The notes beneath the pieces were generated by a model that saw only the letters and a program-made list of their open reading frames with translations, ran no database searches and was not told the origin of the DNA. DNA of 64,000 bases from positions 63,709,414 through 63,773,413 of the forward strand of contig NC_133653.1 of the NCBI RefSeq assembly GCF_009905375.1, written 5' to 3'. A program made the position numbers and the translations under genes. Position 1 is the stretch's first letter. Each line of letters starts with the position of its first letter. Positions 24,177 through 36,204 of this stretch are shown piece after piece. Source of the stretch: Apium graveolens. Taxonomy: Eukaryota > Streptophyta > Magnoliopsida > Apiales > Apiaceae.

Positions 24177-26860
24177 TCAATTTCTGATCTCTTTGATATC
24201 AGGAGTTATTCTGAGATAGTTCTTCAACAAACATCTTTCAGCATATTCAAGTTCATTAACCATCCTCCTTTTAGCATTTATCAATTCAGCTGTATCTTCA
24301 CTAGTTTGAAAAATAGCTGCTCTGAGATCATTTATCTTAGCTTTTCTTATCTCCTGATCTAGTCTAATCAGATATGCCTTGTCAGACTCTAGATTGAATT
24401 CCACAGCTTTATAACCCAGAAAAGTAGTTATAATCTTAGGAGAGTTAGGCTTCATTTCGACAATATCACCTTTGTGATCTCTGTACTTGGGACAATATGT
24501 GCTGTCAGACTTTACAGAATAAAGCTTCTTCTGTCTTTTAATTTGAGACTTTAAATACCCTGCAGCATTATCTGTTAATCTGTCTTTCACTTGAAGTAGG
24601 AATAGAACATGTTCCAGTTCCTCAAAATATTTCAGTGGTATAGCATACTGCTTAATCTGGTATACCCTTCCATCTGTCATAAAATATAACAAGATATGTT
24701 CTTTCAAAAAGGTATGGTGAACCATTTGTACAGATTCAAGTCGATTCAATCTTTTAGGAGTTGCACCAACACCTGGTTCACTTAAGAAAGTCAGATCATT
24801 GGTAGTGTTATGTACTCTTCTTTCATCAGAACTACCCAACCCAGATTTATCTCTTGCTTCCTTTCCTGTAACAACTCTTGCTTCAAAACCACTTGTTGCA
24901 GTCTTCAAAGGTTGAGTCTGTTTAGCTTTGGTGAATCCTGGTAGGAGTATCTTTGAAGGTTTAACATGAGCAATGTCAGAGGTTTCTTTTCCTTATCTTC
25001 TGATATCAAGCCAACTTGAGCTATGTCAGAGGTTGCTTGCTTCACTGTCATATCAGAACTTACTATATCTTGACTCTGAACAATATGAGCCATGTCAGAG
25101 GTTGTTTGAAAAATCTTCTTTTGCATCAGAGTAAGATTAGCATCTTCTTCTTCATCAATTATTTCTTCATCCATGACTGGCATATAAACCTTTACAGGTT
25201 CATCAACTTTTTCTTTGCCCTTGGACCTTGGATCAATTTCCACTTGTGATTTGGCTTTGGTTGCCTCAGAACTTGTTCTTTCCTTTATCACAATACCCTT
25301 AGGCTTTGGAAATTTCTTTTCAACAACAAAAGCTTTAGATTTTATCTTGACACCTTTTGCTTTCAGTCTAGCTTCTTCTTCCTTTAGACTCTCAAAGCCC
25401 AATCCTGGATTTTCTTTAAGAAATAACTGCTTTGAAATTTCTTCATCAAGTTCCAGATGTTCACCGGAACTTATCCTTTTACCAGTATCAGAACTTATTC
25501 TTCTCCCAGTAACAGAACTTGTTCCTTGACTTGTAATTCTAGCTTTACTTGATGAAAATCCTTTTCCTTGACCTTGACCTCTACCCTTGTTAGAGTTTCC
25601 CTGGTCATCATTTCCATCATCCTTTCCTTCCAGTGTCTGAATAGATTTGCATTTGGACTTAATCACTTTCTCCCCCTTTTTAGCATCAGCAGGTAAAAAA
25701 AGAGAGACAAGCAATTCCACTGAGGATTGGATCTCATTGAGTTGATTTTGGTGAGAAGCTTGATTCTTCAGAATTTCTTCAATTTGAGTTTATTGCTTCT
25801 CCTGAGTTTTCTCAATGTAGGCAATTATGTCAAAGGTTGGCTTGAAAAATCTGTTCTTTTCAAGTTTCACATTCATATCTTGTTGGATTAAAGTTTCTTG
25901 AATTTTATTCACCTTGGCTTGAGTTGTTGAGCGTTGACCCTGAAGGTGCCTAGTACTCAATGCAGTAACTCTCAGTTGTGCCTTGAAATCATCATTTATC
26001 AGCATTTCATCAGCTTTTGCTAGATGCTCAGCAAGAATCTTTTCAGAAGGAACAAAACTAACCGTGTTCCATTCCTTAGTCCACTCCTTTCCTCTAGGAG
26101 TTTTACTCCAAGATACTGGTGCTTCCCCTATAACAAACTTCTTAACTAAATCAGCTTTAGTAATTGTTTATTGAGGTGCATGTCCTGATGGACCAGCTGC
26201 ATCAGTTTCTAAATTAGCAGCAGCTTCACCAGTAGTTTCTTCATTAGCACCATCAGAACTAGTAGATCCTGCAGTATCAGCATCCTCGGATAAAACAACA
26301 GTATGAGAGGCTATAGAGGCTTTAACATCATCCTCTAAATTCTGATCTGCAGCCAGGTTCTGATCAACATCCAAAATTGTTGTTGTTGGTGGATTGAGTT
26401 GAATTGGTGGAGCTTTCAAGTACAAAACCTCAGGCATAATCAAGTTATGAATATCAATTTCAGCACTTGTACCTGGTTCTTCAGTATGTACTGGATCAAC
26501 TATAGGTGACATATGAGGTGTAGGAATTTTGTCTTGAGTAGTTTTATGTTGTGCAGAAGGAAGTGATTCAATAACAATTGGTTATGTTGAGATCTGAGAT
26601 TCCTGATCCCCTTCCTTAGTTGATTCCACTACATCTGAATCTGACTCAACTATGTCCCTGTGAGCTCTCTATTTCTTTAATTTCTTCAAAGGTGGAGACA
26701 CGGTAGGAGCTTTATCATCAGAATTTAACTTTTTAAGCCTTTTGAGGGGCCTAGAACTCTCAGTTACAATATCTTTCTGGGAAGAAACCTTCTCAGCTTC
26801 TACAACAACAGGTTCTGATATGGGAACCTGTTCCTCGGTTGTTTCCTCAAATCAACAGAA
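24177..26860 (-). pseudogene. ORF3 of SIREx, middle and C-terminal parts
   Basis: Open pieces at 26,168-26,512, 25,790-26,005, 24,905-25,720 and 24,177-24,908 read in order on the minus strand. The middle has a Lys-rich, low-complexity segment (GRGQGQGKGFSSSK, RRISSDTGKRISS) and LELDEEISKQLFLKENPGL, which parallels E3 position 130-180. The C-terminal 243-aa piece has ILLYFMTDGRVYQI, then a conserved block to CLLKNYLRITPD. The N-terminal LRKEW domain present in E1 and E2 is not found. Product and function unknown. Confidence 0.75.
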
Positions 26861-27164
26861 TTTAATCAAAACATTCATCACAAAATAAGATTAAAAGTCG
26901 ATGAAGTAAAGATTAATAAATTGCAATTAAACATGCACATTCATATAATTTAAGAAACAAAGAACAAATCATGCAATTAAAGAAAATTTCATTGATATAT
27001 CAGATGATTATATTTGATGAAATTTAGCAATTACATGCAAAAATTACAAGATAGTCCTATTCTACAATTCCTAACATCAACAGCCTTAGTCCTAGTCTAA
27101 GAAGACCTAACGACTAAGTCCTTCTGCTGCTGATGAAGAGCACTGCAAGACGGATGATCCGTTC

Positions 27165-27380
27165 TTACTGACAGAGAGCTTCTCTCCTTTCCTCTTCCAA
27201 CCTATCAAGATGGAGGTGATACTCCATTGACAAGAACAAGAGTTCCTTGTGAACCTCTTGTGGAACTGAGTTCCAAAGCTCATCAGGAATGGCGGTGACA
27301 TGCCACTCCTGTTGCCATTCATCATAACTCAACTCGATGTTAAAGGTTTCATAGTTCAGGAACATGTTGAAACGGACCAT
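27165..27380 (-). CDS. Small ORF upstream of SIREx ORF3, 71 aa, unknown
   Basis: Starts MVRFNMFLNYETFNIELSYD and is rich in Glu, Trp and Leu, ending in a charged LDRLEEERREALCQ helix. It lies where the ORF3 N-terminus would be expected, with about 240 bp of non-coding DNA before the next ORF3 piece. It could be a first exon or an independent short frame. I recognise no family. It may be chance, though its composition looks coding. Confidence 0.35.
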   Translation of the reverse strand: MVRFNMFLNYETFNIELSYDEWQQEWHVTAIPDELWNSVPQEVHKELLFLSMEYHLHLDRLEEERREALCQ

Positions 27381-28823
27381 TTTTGTTAGTATGAATAAAA
27401 AGAGAGTGAGTTTGTGAGAAAATCAAAGATGGTTTCGCTGGAATGAATGGTTGGTTTAAATAGCCAATAGAATACTAAGGGACACGAGGACTGGTTAAAC
27501 ATTACAAGTAAAAATAATGACCCCTCGACTCCCTAGAATGAATTGTAATAATAACAGTCAGTAAAATATCTAAAGCCAGAGTTAATGGGCACGGGATACA
27601 ATAATAATTACTGTGCGCATACAGGTTTTCAAGACATACACGCTAACCACTAACCCATAATGATTATGACTATTTTATCTCACATTAACCAATATTCTGT
27701 AAAAATATTATCGTTCAAGTAATGACCAAAAATAAACCAAGTAAATAAATACTGCCACGTCAGCATCATAACTTGATTATTATCAGGATTTAAAAGTCAT
27801 CAGAATATGGCTCCTTAACTCGAAAAGTGAATGTGTATTCCTGTAATTCTTCACACAAATACTGATATGGTTTCATCAGAACTTAATCATCAGAACTTCC
27901 ATCTGAACTTGTCCTCGGAATTTATGCAATCTGACACATAAACTGTTCATCTAAAACAACATGTATCACCACAGTAATTTTCATCATTCATATGGAGTGT
28001 ATGTGTGTGCATTAAGCTAAATATCCGACAAAGAGTAAAGTCTAATTCACTTCAGTACATCTTAGAAATAAGGCATAACTAAGAACTTTACTCAAAATCT
28101 GTCATTATTCTGAAGTCTACTTTAGAATGAGTTCATGCATGAGTCCACCTCAACTGTTTTGTGCTCATTTTATACATCTTTCGAAATTCTATTTTACAGT
28201 GGCTTCTCAGTGTAAGTGAGTCATGACTGCTTATCAGAATTTATGCTGCTATTAGAGTATTTCTCCAGTAATCATAGAGTGTGAAAAGTCACCAAGAAAA
28301 TTTTTATTTTGCTTTTCTAATGCATATTACTTAATACCAGCAATGCACTTGGGTCTTCCCTTCCACATTTTTACTCTAGATCTCAAAGGAGTACCTGATT
28401 TTTATTTCTTTTCTTTTTCTTTTGATAAGTGAGGTTTATCAGCACTTAGTACATCCATCATATTTACTAACATCAGAACTTAACAGATGAGAAGCATTAT
28501 TCTAGTTTTTGACTTAGTAATAAGATACACAAAGTAAACTTAACTAAGCTCAATATCAGAATTTGCATGTGTTAAAAGATTTCCACATAAATAATTACTT
28601 CAAATATGGGATCTTTAGTATATTAAAGACTACTAGTTCAGCATCTAGCACAGTTATCCTCATTGGATAGAATAGTCACAGAAATATTCATATCACTATC
28701 AGAGTTTAGAAATTCACATCAGAGAGCAATCAGCACTTAAGTAATTTTCAATTTAAGCACTGAATACACAGACAGTAATATCTGTAAACACTGATCATAA
28801 AGTCTGATGTATCAGAACATGAA
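27381..28823. other. SIREx pol-ORF3 spacer, no gene seen
   Basis: Non-coding. Holds several copies of ATCAGAACTT (plus strand), for example near 27,875, 27,890 and 28,470, a motif that also recurs in SIREx coding DNA and, reversed, in its LTR. By position it may include the promoter for an ORF3 transcript. Confidence 0.6.
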
Positions 28824-29336
28824 CTAAGCAGATTTAGTGTAAGAACCTGAAACCATTCCAAGTTCATTTACCAATCTTGTAAAAGTAGCTTCACACAGTG
28901 GTTTTGTGAAGATATCTGCTAGTTGTTGATTTGTGGGAACAAAATGCAATTCCACTGTACCTTCATCCACATGTTCCCTTATGAAGTGGTACCTAATGCT
29001 GATGTGCTTTGTCATTGAGTGTTGAACTGGATTACCTGTCATAGCAATAGCACTTTGATTATCACAGTATATAGGGATTTTAGAAAATTCTAACCTATAA
29101 TCCAGTAACTGATTCTTCATCCAAAGAATTTGTGCACAACAGCTTCCTGCAGCAATGTATTCTGCTTCTGCAGTTGATGTGGAAATTGACTTCTGTTTCT
29201 TGTTAAACCAAGAAACCAATCTGCCTCCAAGAAATTGGCAGCTTCCACTTGTGCTTTTCCTGTCAATTTTGCATCCTGAAAAATCTACATCTGAGTAACC
29301 TATTAGATTAAAGTCTGATTCTCTAGGATACCACAA
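28824..29336 (-). pseudogene. SIREx RNase H
   Basis: 170-aa open frame with FNLIGYSDVDFSGCKIDRKS, STSTAEAEYIAAGSCCAQIL, PIYCDNQSAIAMTGNPVQHS and QLADIFTKPLCEATFTRLV, all landmarks of the copia RNase H domain. An in-frame TAA at about 29,340 separates it from the RT frame. Otherwise the domain looks complete. Confidence 0.9.
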
Positions 29337-29354
29337 TCCCAGATCAGCTTTACC

Positions 29355-30749
29355 CTAAAGGTACTTGAAAATTCTTTTCACAGCTGTTAAGTGAGGTTCT
29401 CTTGGATCTGCTTGAAATCTTGCACAAAGACAGGTAGCATACATGATATCAGGTCTACTTGCAGTTAGATAGAGTAGAGAGCCAATCATACCTCTGTAAT
29501 CAGTAATATCTATTGGTTTACCAGTATCCTTATCCAACTTAGTTGCAGTGGCCATAGGATTGGATGTACCTGAACAATCCTGCATTCCAAATTTCTTCAA
29601 CAAATTTCTGGTGTACTTAGATTGACAAATAAAAGTTCCTTCTTCATTCTGCTTGACTTGAAGGCCCAGAAAATAGTTAAGTTCTCCCATCATACTCATT
29701 TGATATCTTGACTGCATCAGCCTGGCAAACTTCTTACAAAGTCTGTCATTTATAGAACCAAAAATGATATCATCAACATATATTTGCACCAAAAGTAAGT
29801 CCTTTCCATGGTTGAGGTAGAAGAATGTTTTGTCAATAGTACCTCTGTTAAATCCATTTTCCAGAAGAAACTGAGCTAATGTCTCATACCATGCTCTTGG
29901 AGCTTGCTTAAGGCCATAAAGTGCTTTATCAAGCCTGTAGACATGATTGGGAAATTTGGGATCTACAAAGCCTGGAGGTTGTTCAATATATACCTCTTCT
30001 TCCAATTCTCCATTGAGAAAAACACTTTTTACATCCATTTGAAAGACTTTAAACTTCTTGTGAGCAGCATAAGCCAAAAATATCATTATGGCTTCCAATC
30101 TAGCAACTGGTGCAAATGTTTCATCATAATCAATTCCCTCATGTTGAGAGTATCCTTTTGCAACCAGCCTTGCTTTGTTCCTTGTAATTATGTCATCACT
30201 GTCAGTTTTGTTTCTAAACACCCACTTTGTACCAACAACAGACCTGTTCTTTGGTCTTGGCACTAGGGTCCAGAATTTATTTCTTTCAAATTTATTTAAC
30301 TCTTCTTGCATTGCCTGCACCCAATCAGCATCTTGAAGAGCTTCTTCCACTTTCTTTGGTTCAGTCTGAGAAAGAAAAGAATGATGGAGACATTCCTTTG
30401 ATGTAGCTGTTCTAGTTCTGACACCTGCATCAGGATTTCCAATAATTAAGTCAGGTGTATGTGCTTTAGTCCACTTCCTTGCAGATGGAAGGTTTTCTCT
30501 AGAACTTGATGCTCCCCCATAATCCATGCCGTCTCCATCAACATTTTCTGATGCTCCCCCTGAAATTATGTTCTCTGAGTTGGATCCTTCAGAATTTGAG
30601 TTTTCAGAATTATCAGAACTTGGCCCATCAGAACTTGACGAACCAGAACTTGAAGAGCCTGTTGTAGATTCTGATGCTTCTTGAGATATGGTTGTATCTT
30701 CAGTATGCTCCCCCTGCACAGGTGCATCTTCTTTTGGCGTAGTCACCAC
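29355..30749 (-). pseudogene. SIREx reverse transcriptase (long open frame)
   Basis: 464-aa open reading. Ser/Asn-rich linker (about residues 20-80), then the RVT_2 domain: [76 protein letters not shown] and the catalytic [16 protein letters not shown]. It ends [20 protein letters not shown] just before RNase H. In the intact polyprotein this follows integrase without a break; here stops separate it at both ends. Wording fits the SIRE/Maximus lineage. Confidence 0.9.
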
Positions 30750-30922
30750 AGTTTCAATGACATCAGAGTTTAATCCATCAGAGTTTGCAGTATCAGGATT
30801 TAGACTGTCAGGAGTTACAAAATCAGAATGTAAAGCTTCATTTTCAAATCTCAGCTAATCATGATCATTGAAATCTTCAAGTCCAGTAATCTTCTTATCA
30901 TCAAAAGAGACATTGATAGATT

Positions 30923-31540
30923 TCATGACAACCTTGTTCTTAAATTGTAGACTCTGAAGGCTTTTGTAGAAAGTGGATATCCAACAAAAATTCCTTCATC
31001 AGCTTTTAGATCAAATTTAGATAGCTGTTCGGGATGAGTCTTAAGAACAAAACACTTGCATCCAAATACATGAAAATACTTCAGATTTGGCTTCTTTTTC
31101 TTCACCATCTCATATGGTGTTTTTCCATGCTTGTTGATAAGTGTTGAATTCTGAGTAAAATAAGCAGTCTGCACAGCTTCAGCCCAAAAGTAGGTTGGCA
31201 ACTTTGCTTCATCAAGCATAGTTCGTGCAGCTTCAATAAGAGTTCTATTCTTTCTTTCAACAACTCCATTTTGCTGTGGAGTTCCAAGAGCAGAAAATTC
31301 TTGCTTTATTCCATGATTTTTGCAGAACTCTTCCATGATCAAGTTCTTGAACTCAGTGCCATTATCACTTCTTATGATATTCACAAAATCTTTGACCAAT
31401 TTATCCAGTTGCTTGACATGATCAATCAAGATAGATGCAGTTTCACTTTTTATGTGCAAGAAATACACCCATGTGTATCTGGTGAACTCATCCACTATGA
31501 CCATAGCATATTTCTTCTTTGCAATAGACATGACATTCAC
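30923..31540 (-). pseudogene. SIREx integrase core
   Basis: 205-aa frame with the D,D-35-E core: MVIVDEFTRYTWVYF (first Asp region), IIRSDNGTEFKN (second Asp) and TPQQNGVVERKNRTLIEAAR (catalytic Glu). The C-terminal part has YFHVFGCKCFVLK and DEGIFVGYPLSTKAFRVYN. It overlaps the protease frame by 4 bases at a frameshift and stops before the RT frame; sequence between 30,750 and 30,922 continues the polyprotein in another frame. Confidence 0.9.
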
Positions 31541-32172
31541 TGGACCAAATAGATCAACATGTAGTAGGTATAAGGATCAAGAATTGATAATTCAGTCTTG
31601 CTCTTGAATGATGATTTTCTTTGTTTTGCCTTCTGACATGAATCACAAAGGCCATCAGGAGCAAATACTGATTTTGGCAGTCCTCTCACAAGATCTTTCT
31701 TGACTAGTTCACTTATGTTGTTAAAATTTAAATGAGAGAGTTTCTTGTGCCAATCCCAGCTTTCTTCAATTGATGCTCTACTCAACAGACAGATTGCAGA
31801 ACCATCAGTACTTGTTGAAATATTGGCTTCATAAATATTACCATGCCTGTATCCTTTCAGAACAACTTTTCCTGTAGATTTGCTTACAACTTCACAGTGT
31901 TCTTCAAAGAAATCCACATGATAACCTCTGTCACATATTTGACTCACACTCAGCAGATTGGGTTTAAGTCCTGAGACCAGAGCTACTTTTTCAATATTGA
32001 CATTCCCAAGATTGATATTGCCATATCCCAGAGTTTTTCCAATGTTGTCATCTCCATAAGAAACACCTAGGCCAGCTTTCTCCACAAAGTCTGATATCAG
32101 GGCTTTATTTCCAGTCATATGTCCTGAACATCCACTATCCAGAACTAGGATATTTTTCATATTGCCCTGCAA
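31537..32172 (-). pseudogene. SIREx protease and GAG-pre-integrase zinc domain
   Basis: 211-aa frame. Protease active site NILVLDSGCSGHMTGNKALI at residues 7-26. Conserved LLSVSQICDRGYHVDF follows, then the integrase HHCC zinc-binding domain WDWHKKLSHLNFNNIS with CDSCQKAKQRKS. It shifts frame at its end, where the integrase core continues in an overlapping frame. Confidence 0.9.
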
Positions 32173-32184
32173 TCACAAAGACCA

Positions 32185-33561
32185 CTAATGATTAGTTTTA
32201 AGGACCCAGACTTGCTTGGATCCTTTGGCCTTTTTAAGTTTGTTAACATTTGCAGCGGATTTAGCATCAGAGTTTATGTTAACAGTTTTCTTATTAGAAT
32301 TTGTAATATCAGACTTTACATCAGAACTTATACTAGAAGGAATAATGCTAACTTTCTTTATAGAAGGTTTTATTTGATAATAATCATAGTACATACTCTG
32401 ATATTCCTTACAAGTATAAATGGAATGCCATAAACTACCACAATAAAAACAAGGATTTTGTGGCTTATATCTAACAGACTGACTCTGAACTCCTGACTTT
32501 GAAGGTAAGGAATTTATGTTCTTATTCTTCCTGCAAAAAGAAGCCAGATGGTTAGAGTTTCCACAGTTATGACATGTTTTTCTAGGAGCATTAGGAACAG
32601 GCTTATAATTGTTACTTTTGTTCACACCTTCCTTTCCATTCCTATTTTTCCTAGGTGGCTTTACCTTATTTATATTCTTAACATCTTTCAGCTTATTTTT
32701 AAGCTGCTTCTTTGTCATTAAGCCTATGTTAACTTTAGTTGGCTTATCCTGTTTAGGTTTGTCAGAAGTTACTTCCTTCTTAACTTCTGATTTCTCAATA
32801 TCAGACTTTGCAGTAACAAACTTAACAGGATTTACCTTTGGTTTTTATTTAACAACTATAGGCTCAGTTTCTACAGTTCTCTTACTGTTCTTATCATCTC
32901 CATAACCTAAGCCCTCTTTCCAGTTTCCACTACTAAGAATATCCTGCGTTGCTTTACCAGAGTTAGTCCAAGTCCTGATAATCTCTCTTTCCTTTTCTAA
33001 CTCAGTTTTTAGAGATTCATTCATTTTTAGCACTTCATCCCTAACATAAAAGGCATCATCTCTATCTTTCTGAGTTTGATGGAACATGACTAACTCTTTT
33101 TCTAAATAATCATTCCTCTTTTTATAAGCAAGATTTTCAGAAGTTAATCTTTCACGTGTTAAAGTTTGAACTTTATAACTAATGAATATGGTTTTAAGAT
33201 ATCTTCTCAACTCAGTAATATCATCAGTATGAAAGGCATAAGTAGTTTGAGGTACCTTTAAGTCAGCAGTATCAGAACTGCTATCAGCATTTGCCATCAA
33301 GGCATAATTTTCCTCATCCTCAGAATCTGAAGCATCTGACCAGCTTTTCTTCTTTATGACAAGAGCCTTGCCTTTGTCACTCTTCCCTTTTCTGCAATCA
33401 GGAGATATGTGGCATTTGTCACCACAGTTGTAGCATTTAACATTTGAGTAATCTCCTCTGTCAGACTTAACTCCTTTGCCTTCAGATTTTGAAACCTTTC
33501 TTTTCAGACCTTGCACCTTTCCTGGAAAACTTCTTTCCTCTTCTGAATTTCCTGTATGCAA
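32185..33561 (-). pseudogene. SIREx gag, nucleocapsid part
   Basis: Two frames. 32,845-33,561 has one CCHC knuckle (CYNCGDKCHISPDCRKGK) and a charged coiled-coil-like stretch. 32,185-32,718 has two more (CHNCGNSNHLASFCRKN, and CFYCGSLWHSIYTC). A stop near 32,845 and frameshifts near 33,490 and 33,720 separate the pieces from each other and from the capsid part. Three knuckles in one gag fit SIRE-type elements. Confidence 0.85.
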
Positions 33562-33618
33562 TCTTTGTGATTCCTTTCACCATAAGAGCACACAGCTTCA
33601 TCATCTCTTCATCAGGGT

Positions 33619-34523
33619 CTATCTCAGATATACTTTTAGTTTCTGAGTCATCATCACTATCAGAACTTGATGACTCAGTATCAGACTTTGTGATGAGAGC
33701 TTTTCCTTTGCCTTCTTTGAGGCAGCAACTTTGGGACTTTCCTCCTCAGCCACAAAAGCAACTGTCCTTGACTTTCTTCCATTTCTCTTGCTTCTTTGTT
33801 CCATCTCAAGTTCATGAGTCTTGAGCATCCCATAAATTTCATCAAGAGTCGTTTCATCAAGATTATAGTTGTCTCTTATTATTGTGGCCTTCAAATCCCA
33901 TATTTCAGGAAGTGCTAATAGGAATTTAAGATTTAAATCTTCAATATCATACTCTTTGTCAACTAGTGACAAATCATTCAAGAGTTTGACAAATCTGTCA
34001 TATAAATCGGTTAATGACTCATCAGGATTTGAGTCAAAGTGCTCATATTCTTGAGTGAGTATAGTCTTCTTGTTCTTCTTGATTGAATCAGTTCCCTGAC
34101 ACCTTATTTCCAAAGCATCCCATATCTCTTTTGCAGTCTTGCATTGAATTACCCTGTTTGACATGACATTATCAATGGCACTATGCAACAAGTGTCTTAC
34201 CTTTGCATCCTTTGCAATCGATGAGATATCTTCAGCAGTGTAATCACTTTTCTCTTTTGATACAGACTTTGATGGCTGACCTGCAACTTCCACAGAGAGT
34301 TTGGTTGGCATATGTGGTCCTTCATTAATCCTGTCGAGATATTCTGGATCTGTAGCTTCCAGAAACATAGCCATCTTCACTTTCCATATGGAATACTCAG
34401 AGGGTTTCAATATGGGAAATCTTATATTCTCATATCGACTATGGGTTATGGTTTTTGGAGGTTCTTCAGTTTTGGTGGGCTTGGTTGGAGTTGTAGAGTC
34501 TGTACGCCTTGCTTCTTTTGTCA
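33619..34523 (-). pseudogene. SIREx gag, capsid part (UBN2-like)
   Basis: From the Met at 34,521-34,523 (MTKEARRTDSTT) the frame runs about 300 aa. It contains FPILKPSEYSIWKVKMAMFL near the start (the DUF4219-like gag N-terminus), AKEIWDALEIRCQG, LTDLYDRFVKLLNDLSLV and LALPEIWDLKATII, the landmarks of copia UBN2 gag. A frameshift near 33,720 moves the reading into another frame. The longer open frame to 34,677 runs over captured CopC sequence and is not original gag. Confidence 0.85.
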
Positions 34524-35951
34524 TATCCGGTAAAGATGCATTTCTCTCCTTTATCATCCAACTTCTTTCTTTTCTGATCAGGAATATGGGCATATGCAAT
34601 ACACCCAAAAATTCTGAGATGTCCCACTGATGGTTTGCTACCACTCCATGCTTCATTTGGAGTTTTGTTTCTGACACTTTTTGTTGGACAGCGATTCAAC
34701 AAATAAACTGTACATAAAACAGCTTCGGCCCAAAAAGTTCTCGGCAAGTGATTTGCTTTCACCATGCTCCTTGCCATGTCAAGAATAGTGCGATTATTTC
34801 TTTCTGCAACGCCATTTTGTTGAGGAGTATAGGCCGTTGTCAACTGATGATTGATTCCATGTGTTCTACAAAAGCTTCTAAACATATTAGAAGTATACTC
34901 GCCTCCTCTGTCTGATCTGAGTACCTTCAAATAATGACCACTTTGCTTTTCTGCCAGTGCTTTGAACTCCTTGAATTTATCAAGAGCCTCCGACTTTTCT
35001 TTGATGATATACACCCAACTTTTCCTGCTAAAATCATCGATAAATGTTAGGTAATATCTATTACCTCCAAGCGATGAGATATCAAATGGACCAGCAATAT
35101 CTGTGTGAACAATCTCCAATGGCCTCCTGGCTCTCCATGATTTTCTAACGGGAAAACTTTGTCGATGTTGTTTCCCCTTTATACATGCTTCACACAAATT
35201 TTCTGGTTCGTTGATTTTTGGCAAACCGTCCACCATTTTTGTCATTGACAATAATTTCAGGCCAGAAAATCCAAGATGACCGCATCTCAAATGCCACAAC
35301 CACGAGTCATTTTTAATGACCGACTTTAAGCACTTCTGCACATTCGTTTGCATATCAAGCGTAAACAAATGATTCTTTGACATCTCCACATTTACAATCA
35401 ATTCCCGAGTTTGATTTCTGATAATGAGGGAATTGTCCTGCATCTGTATATTATATCCTTTCTCCACAAGTTGGCCCAGACTGATAATATTTTTTTTCAA
35501 TGCAGGAATATAATAAACATCATTTATATATTTCTTTTCACCTTTCTTTAACATGATCGTGACGGTACCTTTTCCTTTCCCCAAAATCTTTGACGAGTCA
35601 CCAAAAGTAACTTCTCCGCTGATGGTGTCGTCTATCTCCGTGAATAATTCCTTGTGACCAGTCATGTGATTACTGGCCCCTGAGTCAAGATACCAAACAT
35701 TCTTCTTGCTTTCCTCGTCTCCTTTGTAAGTGAGGAACATAGCAGTGCCAACGACTTTGTCTTCTTTTGCTGCTGCAAAATGACTTCTTTCTTCCACCTT
35801 TGGTGATCTACACTCGTAACTGAAATGGCCATATTTATTACAATTATAGCACTGATATTGAGACTTATCACCTCGTTGTTGATATCCGCTTCATCCTCGA
35901 CCTCTGAAATTTTGACCACGACCAGATGGCTGATACCCTTCAGAATTCCGT
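34487..35951 (-). pseudogene. CopC fragment: gag zinc knuckle, protease and integrase of another copia element
   Basis: A 443-aa frame (34,466-35,797), preceded in another frame by a Gly/Arg-rich segment and a CCHC knuckle (CYNCNKYGHFSYEC, about 35,810-35,853). Protease WYLDSGASNHMTGHKELFTE, then GAG-pre-integrase (WHLRCGHLG, CEACIKGKQHRQ), then integrase with VHTDIAGPF, VLRSDRGGEYTS and TPQQNGVAERNNRTILDMAR. The last matching residues, YDKRSKAYRLYN (about 34,486-34,525), lie in a different frame over the first codons of SIREx gag. This lineage differs from both SIREx and CopB. It is unusually intact. Confidence 0.85.
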
Positions 35952-36199
35952 ATAATTCTTTCTGTCTTAGTCTCGATCTTCTTTCCTTTCAATCAGCCGC
36001 CTGCCTTATCTGAAAGTCATCTTAAGTCCTGATATTATTTCCTCATAAATATCTTCTGATAACTTAAGTTCTGATATCTTAAGTTCTGTCTTCAGTATAA
36101 GTGCTGATTTCCAGTTAAGAACTGATTTGTCCTGTTAAGTAAGATCTGAAAACTAAGAACAAATCATATTACACATGACATTATCAAATATATCTAACA
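35952..36199 (-). repeat. Truncated 5' LTR of SIREx (first 248 bp)
   Basis: Matches the start (U3 side) of the 3' LTR and ends at the TTCTT target duplication. Sequence identity stops at the shared ATAATTC at about 35,952, beyond which CopC sequence begins. The R, U5 and primer-binding site are missing. Confidence 0.9.
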
Positions 36200-36204
36200 T
36201 TCTT

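Larger units (their letters stand above)
23369..36199 (-). mobile_element. SIREx: chimeric SIRE-like copia retrotransposon
   Basis: Minus-strand element inserted in CopB gag with an exact TTCTT duplication (23,364-23,368 and 36,200-36,204). Order 5' to 3': LTR remnant 35,952-36,199, captured CopC fragment 34,487-35,951, gag 32,185-34,523, protease, integrase, RT, RNase H down to 28,824, spacer, ORF3 remains 24,177-27,380, polypurine tract, 3' LTR 23,369-23,974. The 5' LTR lacks about 360 bp (R/U5 side) and no primer site is present. Pol pieces are long but separated by stops. The LTR family is the same as E3. Confidence 0.88.

Noticed and set aside
34524..34677. Upstream extension of SIREx gag to a Met at 34,677
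   Set aside because: This stretch is CopC integrase DNA read in the wrong frame; gag homology starts after 34,523.
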